Source: Setaria digitata (lineage: Eukaryota; Nematoda; Chromadorea; Rhabditida; Setariidae). Taken from it: 13,659 nucleotides of DNA. The stretch lies in assembly GCA_003640385.1 (NCBI GenBank), contig RCAB01000898.1, positions 1 to 13,659 on the forward strand, given 5' to 3'. Position numbers and translations under genes: made by a program. Positions 8,876 through 13,659 of this stretch are shown piece by piece. How positions within the stretch are numbered: position 1 is the stretch's first letter; every line of letters begins with the position of its first letter. The notes beneath the pieces were generated by a model that worked only from the letters and a program-made list of their open reading frames with translations, did no database searches and was not told the origin of the DNA.

Positions 8876-8918
8876 AAAAAAAGAAAAAAAAAGCGGGGGG
8901 GAGGGAGGGAAAAGAGAG
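8876..8918 (+). repeat. Purine tract with compact G-quadruplex motif
   Basis: All bases from 8876 to 8918 are purines except C at 8894. Within it, 8895-8909 reads as GGG-G-GGG-A-GGG-A-GGG, four G triplets with single-base loops. This is the loop arrangement generally associated with very stable parallel quadruplexes. It is striking in DNA that is otherwise about three-quarters A+T. Confidence 0.8.
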
Positions 8919-9409
8919 TTAATTATCTAAAATGATAGAACTCTTTGGATCAAATATTTGACGCAAATTAATTATTTGGAAGAATACAAAACAAATTGTA
9001 CTAATTCAAAGGAAAAAATGAAGACGATACGGAAAATTTTCTCAGTCAGCATTGAAGCATTAAAATAATTACTGAACTAACGGTAATTAATAAACTTAGT
9101 AATTGCTGAGTTATTCGGTTACTTCTAACTTTTCAGTCAGCAATATTAAGTATAAACTGCAAATTATGAAAACTTTTACAGCAATATTAGAACTACTGCT
9201 ATCACAATAATATATTATAGTACAAGAAATTCATTACAATTAAATAAGTAAATTACAAAATGTGAATCGAAACCGAATGAAAATTTATGATTTCCTTTCA
9301 AAATAAATTATAATATTTATATAAAAAAAGAAGCAGTGTTCTAAAAAAAAATAAATAAATAAATAGAGATTGAATTTCTATAAAAGGAAGATTTGACAAA
9401 TTAAAAAAG
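8919..9409. other. AT-rich non-coding stretch
   Basis: No gene is seen. CAGTCAGCA occurs twice about 90 bp apart (near 9043 and 9136). A short AAAT run lies near 9350-9364. Confidence 0.45.
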
Positions 9410-9504
9410 TAAGATATATGGATTAAAATTCTCCTTAAAATTGTTAATACAATTGAGATTCTCCTATTAATAATTCTAAGGAGAATTTTAATCCATATAT
9501 CTTA
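9410..9504. repeat. Near-perfect inverted repeat: 40-bp stem, 15-nt loop
   Basis: Arm 9410-9449 pairs with 9465-9504. The outer 28 bp (9410-9437 with 9477-9504) are perfect. Further in there is one mismatch (9438/9476) and one G-T wobble (9443/9471), and the loop is 9450-9464. Outer arm sequence begins TAAGATATATGGATTAAAAT. It could be a miniature foldback transposon or the product of a local inverted duplication. If transcribed, it would give a small-RNA-type hairpin. The perfect outer stem argues for recent origin or selection. No clear target-site duplication is visible. Confidence 0.88.
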
Positions 9505-9521
9505 TTCAATTATTAAGAAGA

Positions 9522-9523
<2 letters not shown>

Positions 9524-9576
<53 letters not shown>
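9524..9576. repeat. (TTA)n microsatellite
   Basis: About 17.7 uninterrupted copies of TTA run directly after the inverted repeat, followed by an interrupted GTTATTG. The length is likely to vary between individuals. Confidence 0.95.
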
Positions 9577-11779
9577 GTTATTGTATGCCAAATTAGATAT
9601 ATATAGAATTAATGTATGTACTCAAAATGTAATTCGAATTTTAGAAACAGTGATATTTTATTCTACGACAAGTCTTGATAGCGCAGACTACGGTGTTATT
9701 TTCTGCTGGCAGTAACATTTAACTGATTAAAGTTCTAACCATTCATCTCTCTTTTGCAGATGTGCTATTAGTCACTAAAGTAATGAATTATATAATTGAA
9801 ATCTTGACGAAAGAAAAGAAAAAAAATAAATGGAAGGAATCAGTGAACAAAAATTTCTAAATAAAAACTAATTAATAGACTGAGATATTCCAATGTGAAA
9901 TATTTGGGAAAACGTTGCATTCTTAGTTGAGTGCTATAAGGAGGCGATATGATTTAATTATGCAAATGTTTTTTTTTTTTTGTTTTTTTAAAATCTTTTT
10001 GGCTGATTTCATTTGTCAGTATCAGTGTAAGATATATTACGTCAGCACAATACTTTTAAAATTTAAAATTTAATTACAGATTAACTGCAGAAAAAGAAAA
10101 TAAAATTACACGTTTTTAACGCTTATGGCTTAAAACATTGACAAACAGTGAGATTAATTAAAAATTAATTACGAGCTTTTAATAAAAATTAAAAAAGAAA
10201 ATGCAATACTGGTGGAGTTTATATTTTATTCTTCTAATTTTTGCAATAAAAATTTTAAACTAAATGTTATGCAGCTAAAAATTTTCCAAAGTTCTTACCG
10301 TCATGAAAACTTTCGACTAAAATTTAAAAAAAAAAAAAATTCTCAATTGAAACAGCATTTACAATAATTGTCTCAGAAAAAAAATGAGACAGTGGCTAGA
10401 TCGCATAATTAACGCATGGAATAAAAAAGAAGGCTCAAAATTGAAGTCTGAAATAGGAAATGAATTAATTCAAATTAATTATTAGATTTCGCAATTTTTA
10501 GATTCTTGTTTATAGCAGTTTCTTTTGAAATTTTGTGAAATTCTGAGGAGCAAAAATAATTAGAATTGCTTTTTTATCCTTTTATCTCTCAACCGAAAAT
10601 TTTGCAAAACAAGAAAAAAAGAATTAATTTTTTCTATTTTGATTAATCACTAGAGGAGTATGATAGTATAAGTAATTTGATTTTAATTAATCTTCCCAAA
10701 ATATTAATTAATCCTTTTAGAAACAGTCAAAAATCGGCGGCAGAGATTAACAAATTAAAATTTAGTTTCAGTTAGAAATAATGTATCTTAAATATATAAT
10801 TTAAACAACAAAAAGCATTTCCCACAGCTGTGCTCCCCTCATACTGTAGGAATTCAATTAATTTTTTTTTTTTGTATTTAAGTTACTCTGAGAACCAGCT
10901 AATAGTTTTAATCTAAAATATTTTTTCGTTTTTTTTCAGTTTTTAATTAATTTTTTCAATTTCTTTTAGATTTTATTTTTTTTATCAAGCTTCTCTCTTC
11001 CACTGATAGTCTATTTCCCAACCGGAAGCTTTCTAAAAGTTTCAACATTTTTCATTTTACCTAAAATTCTCTACGTTATTTTTTCTCTTCTTTTTTTTTT
11101 TTTTTTTTTTTTAAGCAACTTCTAATATAACTACAATATACTGGTTGAAATGAGATAAGTTGCAGTAAATCAGATAATATTAGTTGTGATTGTACTTTAC
11201 CTTATACTCAACTAGCTGCTAATAACTTTTGTCAATAATTATCAATAGAAGTACCATTTTAATTAACCTGAAATTGATATGTTGAGTACTCTTTAAACGT
11301 AAGATTAGTCTTTGCAATTAGTAGGCATATTTATTATTAATATCTTTTTGCAAGTTTTAAAGTAATTTTTAAGATTTTAAAGTTAATTCAATATGATACA
11401 CTACCATATTGCCATATAAGATTGCGTGTGTACCGTAAAATTACACGTTTTCATCATTAACAGTGATGATTTATATCTTGGATTACTTTTATCTGATAAA
11501 ATTTAATTCAAGAAAATTCATCTAATTTTTTTGACTTAAAAATTACCTTTCTTTTTCTTTTTCACTCATTTCTTCCAATCATCACTTTTGACATTTAAAA
11601 TTAATTTTAATATGACCCAATTGCCGCATTTTTATCTTATCGCACATTTTATCCATCGAAGATTATCATTCGCTGATATGACTATATTAAAGAGGAACAA
11701 ATTTTTCTTGATGATACAGTTGCTAGTATGCTGTATGAAAGAAATGCCTGAACAGTTAGTTGAAATTATACCGGATTAG
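9577..11779. other. AT-rich non-coding stretch
   Basis: No supported gene. A strong acceptor, CTCTCTTTTGCAG at 9759, is followed by a 32-codon Lys-rich open frame (9762-9860) and an overlapping AATAAA. It has no upstream exon and is not called. A 7-bp stem with a 9-base A-rich loop lies at 10369-10391. Poly-T tracts occur near 9969-9980, 10860-10872 and 11090-11112. A 63-codon frame at 11588-11779 has no recognisable domain. Confidence 0.45.
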
Positions 11780-11912
11780 CGTAACACGCAAACTTAACGG
11801 ACGAATGTATGTGTCAAAATGCACCAGTACCGGTAGTGCCGGATGTTGCTACTTGAATCAATTTTGATGTCAACAGATGGTCCCCTAGAAATGATAATAG
11901 TCATGAAATAAA
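11780..11912. other. Short complex segment ending in AATAAA
   Basis: Base composition is less AT-biased here than on either side, with ACCAGTACCGGTAGTGCCGG around 11823-11842 and an AATAAA at 11907-11912. This could be the 3' end of a transcript on the + strand. On the minus strand, TTTCTAG is followed by a 22-codon open frame. Neither reading gives a recognisable protein. Confidence 0.2.
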
Positions 11913-12072
11913 GAAAAAAGAAGTCATTTGGAAGAGAGACAGCTTTTGAAATATTCTCGTTTTATTAAAACAAAAAAAAAGCCTAACATCAATCACTAAT
12001 GATTTGGGTGTGTCTTCTTTCATCACATTATTAAAATTCTGAAGGTTTCACGGCGGCAAAAAAAAGTACAAG

Positions 12073-12090
12073 ACACGTACGTGTGTATAT
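12073..12090. repeat. Alternating purine-pyrimidine tract with 12-bp palindrome
   Basis: Eighteen bases alternate strictly between purine and pyrimidine. The first twelve, ACACGTACGTGT (12073-12084), are a perfect palindrome. The tract can in principle adopt Z-DNA and contains ACGTG cores. Confidence 0.7.
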
Positions 12091-12271
12091 TTATGCGTAT
12101 ATATAACATATCCGTGAAAACGTATGCATATAGAAAAAGAAAGGATTATTTTGGAAGATTTATTAAAAATACAGGAATAAAATAACTTTGATTTCATTCT
12201 TTATCTGTTTCATTGTGTTCTTGAAATGAAGAAAGTTAAGAGTTTCTAAAAGTAAGCCGTAAAGAATGAAC

Positions 12272-12372
12272 AGGTGATCGAATAACTGAATAATCAATCA
12301 ATTACTGGGCAGATAATCGATTAACTGAATAATCAATTGTTATAGGCAGATAATCGAGTTATTGAATAAAGG
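12272..12372. repeat. 37-bp tandem repeat, about 2.7 copies
   Basis: Units start at 12272, 12309 and 12346. Each carries a GATAATCGA-like block followed by AACTGAATAATCAATC or a diverged form. The second and third units share GCAGATAATCGA exactly, and the third unit is cut short at about 12372. It is a short minisatellite in otherwise unannotated AT-rich DNA. Confidence 0.75.
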
Positions 12373-13000
12373 ATCACTAACTGCTCCAAAACGACAACAC
12401 ATGATGAAGTTCACTGTTATCAGCTTATCAATGTATTTTCAATTCTGATTAAGCAAGCAAGATTAGGCAAAGATACTGATTCCTAAACAGACAATTAAAA
12501 TGATTTTTGTAAAGAAGGATAATCAGTTAAGCAATTTATTAGAACATAAATTACGGAATATAAATTATAAACTTTAGCGACAAATTTTCACCAAATGATA
12601 TTTTTGAAATTAAAAAATTTTATTTTCAGTATAAAATTGCTGAAACTATCAAAGGGAAAAATTCAATTGTAAAATTGATTTAACAAATTAATTGTAGATT
12701 TTCAAAATCCGCACAATTTATATGTAAATAATTGAAATACAAAATATTTGTGCACATTATATAACAGAACATATCATATTATATTATTTGATAATAAATT
12801 TTGTGCAATTAATTTTGGTATATATTACATACTCAGCTAGTAATAATACATTTGTGAATTTTCACCAATTTAAAAAAAAAAAATTTAAAAATTAAAAATC
12901 AAAATAAAAAAAAAAAAATGAAATTGATGGAAAGTATAAGAGGAAAAGTATTGCGTAATTGGAAAAGGACCACACCCTTTTGCTCGTTTCAATTCTTCCA
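12373..13000. other. AT-rich non-coding stretch
   Basis: No gene is seen. The region is rich in AAATT and ATTAA words with poly-A runs near 12871-12883 and 12907-12917. The frame opening at 12918 runs into the pyrimidine tract and encodes mainly Phe and Ile, so it is not a gene. Confidence 0.5.
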
Positions 13001-13172
13001 ATCTTTCCTTTCTCCATTTTTTCTTTTTTCTTTTTTTTTTTTTTTTTTGTCTTTGCAACCAATTAATATTTCTTCTGATATCATTAAACTTATCATTTTT
13101 ATCACTATCTTTATGTTATCCTCATTTTCACTTATATTTCATCACATCCTTATCATTTTTTTTTTTTTTTTT
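13000..13172 (+). repeat. Pyrimidine-rich tracts
   Basis: A pure C/T run occupies 13017-13048 within a longer pyrimidine-rich stretch. A second T run of about 15 lies at 13158-13172. The Phe-rich open frame across them reflects TTT and TTC repeats. Confidence 0.75.
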
Positions 13173-13279
13173 CATTCAAAAATGTCATTATATATTTTTG
13201 CCTTTTTTCTCTTCCATTTCTTTTTGCAATTACACATTTTAAAATTTACTGCACAGAAATTGTTGTTAGTCTGAACACA

Positions 13280-13540
13280 TAAATATATATATACACGGGC
13301 TTATCATGGCTTATCCCCATGTACCTGTGCATATGTTTATGTACTTTTGAGTATTTATATGCGTGTATAGGTGCGTGTGGGCAGACGTATGTATACCTCG
13401 GTATTTGCATATACCTATAGCTACGTACGTGTACGTATGGGTATGCTATGGAGTTTGTACGTTTGGATAAGCGTACGTGTGGGGTGTGTTTGTTAAAATA
13501 TAAGTATAGGTATACTTATATGTATCAGTCTTGAGGCTAT
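13280..13540. repeat. Degenerate GTATA/ACGTA-type alternating region
   Basis: The region is built from loosely repeated words such as GTATAT, GTATG, TACGT and ATACCT. Bases 13422-13439 alternate perfectly between pyrimidine and purine, and CGTACGTG occurs at 13425-13432 and again at 13472-13479. There is no fixed period. It resembles a decayed dinucleotide-type repeat with Z-DNA potential. The wider G+C content is higher than its flanks. Confidence 0.55.
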
Positions 13541-13596
13541 AATTCATTTAGTCTAGAAAATGACTTTAGCAGCAGCACAGCTTCTTCGGATTACTT

Positions 13597-13659
13597 TTTC
13601 CTACTTTATTATTATTATTATCATTATTTTTATTATCACTATTATTATTATTATTTATT
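13597..13659. repeat. Degenerate (TTA)n/(TCA) microsatellite at window edge
   Basis: TTATTATTATTATCATTATT-type repeats run to the end of the window. A frame from ATG at 13560 stays open into it (MTLAAAQLLRITFSYF followed by isoleucines). The open frame comes from the repeat, so no gene is called. Confidence 0.85.

Noticed and set aside
9760..9860. Terminal exon after TTTTGCAG
   Set aside because: The 32 codons are Lys/Asn-rich as expected from AT-rich DNA, and no upstream exon was found.
10369..10391. Terminator-like hairpin with A-rich loop
   Set aside because: A 7-bp stem in AT-rich eukaryotic DNA without a transcript has no support as a terminator.
12918..13274. 118-codon Phe-rich frame
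   Set aside because: It reads through poly-T/pyrimidine tracts and has no domain or codon signal.

Overview
The window is AT-rich eukaryotic DNA with one recognisable protein-coding gene on the + strand, followed by about 8.4 kb with no convincing gene. Compact GT...AG introns of about 80-400 bp, TTTCAG/TTACAG-type acceptors, an AATAAA signal soon after the stop and frequent A/T homopolymers suggest a nematode. The overall look fits a spirurid/filarial worm, but the sequence alone does not fix the species.

Layout: 1-270 is an AT-only tandem repeat containing one undetermined base. 285-650 is a more complex, foldback-containing segment of unknown origin. 651-1788 is upstream flank, including a GC-richer, hairpin-dense stretch at about 1200-1500 that I cannot identify. 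1759-1788 is a strong splice acceptor with pyrimidine tract, either a spliced-leader acceptor or the end of a 5' UTR intron. 1863-4823 is a seven-exon gene for an ABHD2-type alpha/beta hydrolase (reconstructed 427 aa) with complete Ser-Asp-His triad and an N-terminal membrane segment. A poly(A) signal lies at 4941. An exon-like ORF at 5116-5241 may be an alternative last exon, a small downstream gene, or chance.

From 5242 to the right edge I see intergenic or intronic DNA. It holds microsatellites, two short tandem repeats, a near-perfect 40-bp-stem hairpin (9410-9504), a G-quadruplex motif (8895-8909), long pyrimidine/purine tracts, and alternating purine-pyrimidine tracts built around CGTACGTG.

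The encoded enzyme is expected to be a membrane-anchored serine hydrolase of the ABHD2/YheT family; the human member hydrolyses monoacylglycerols. I found no multi-gene system. The most interesting points are a probable GC-AG intron in the hydrolase gene, the unidentified structured segment upstream of it, and the long foldback at 9410-9504.
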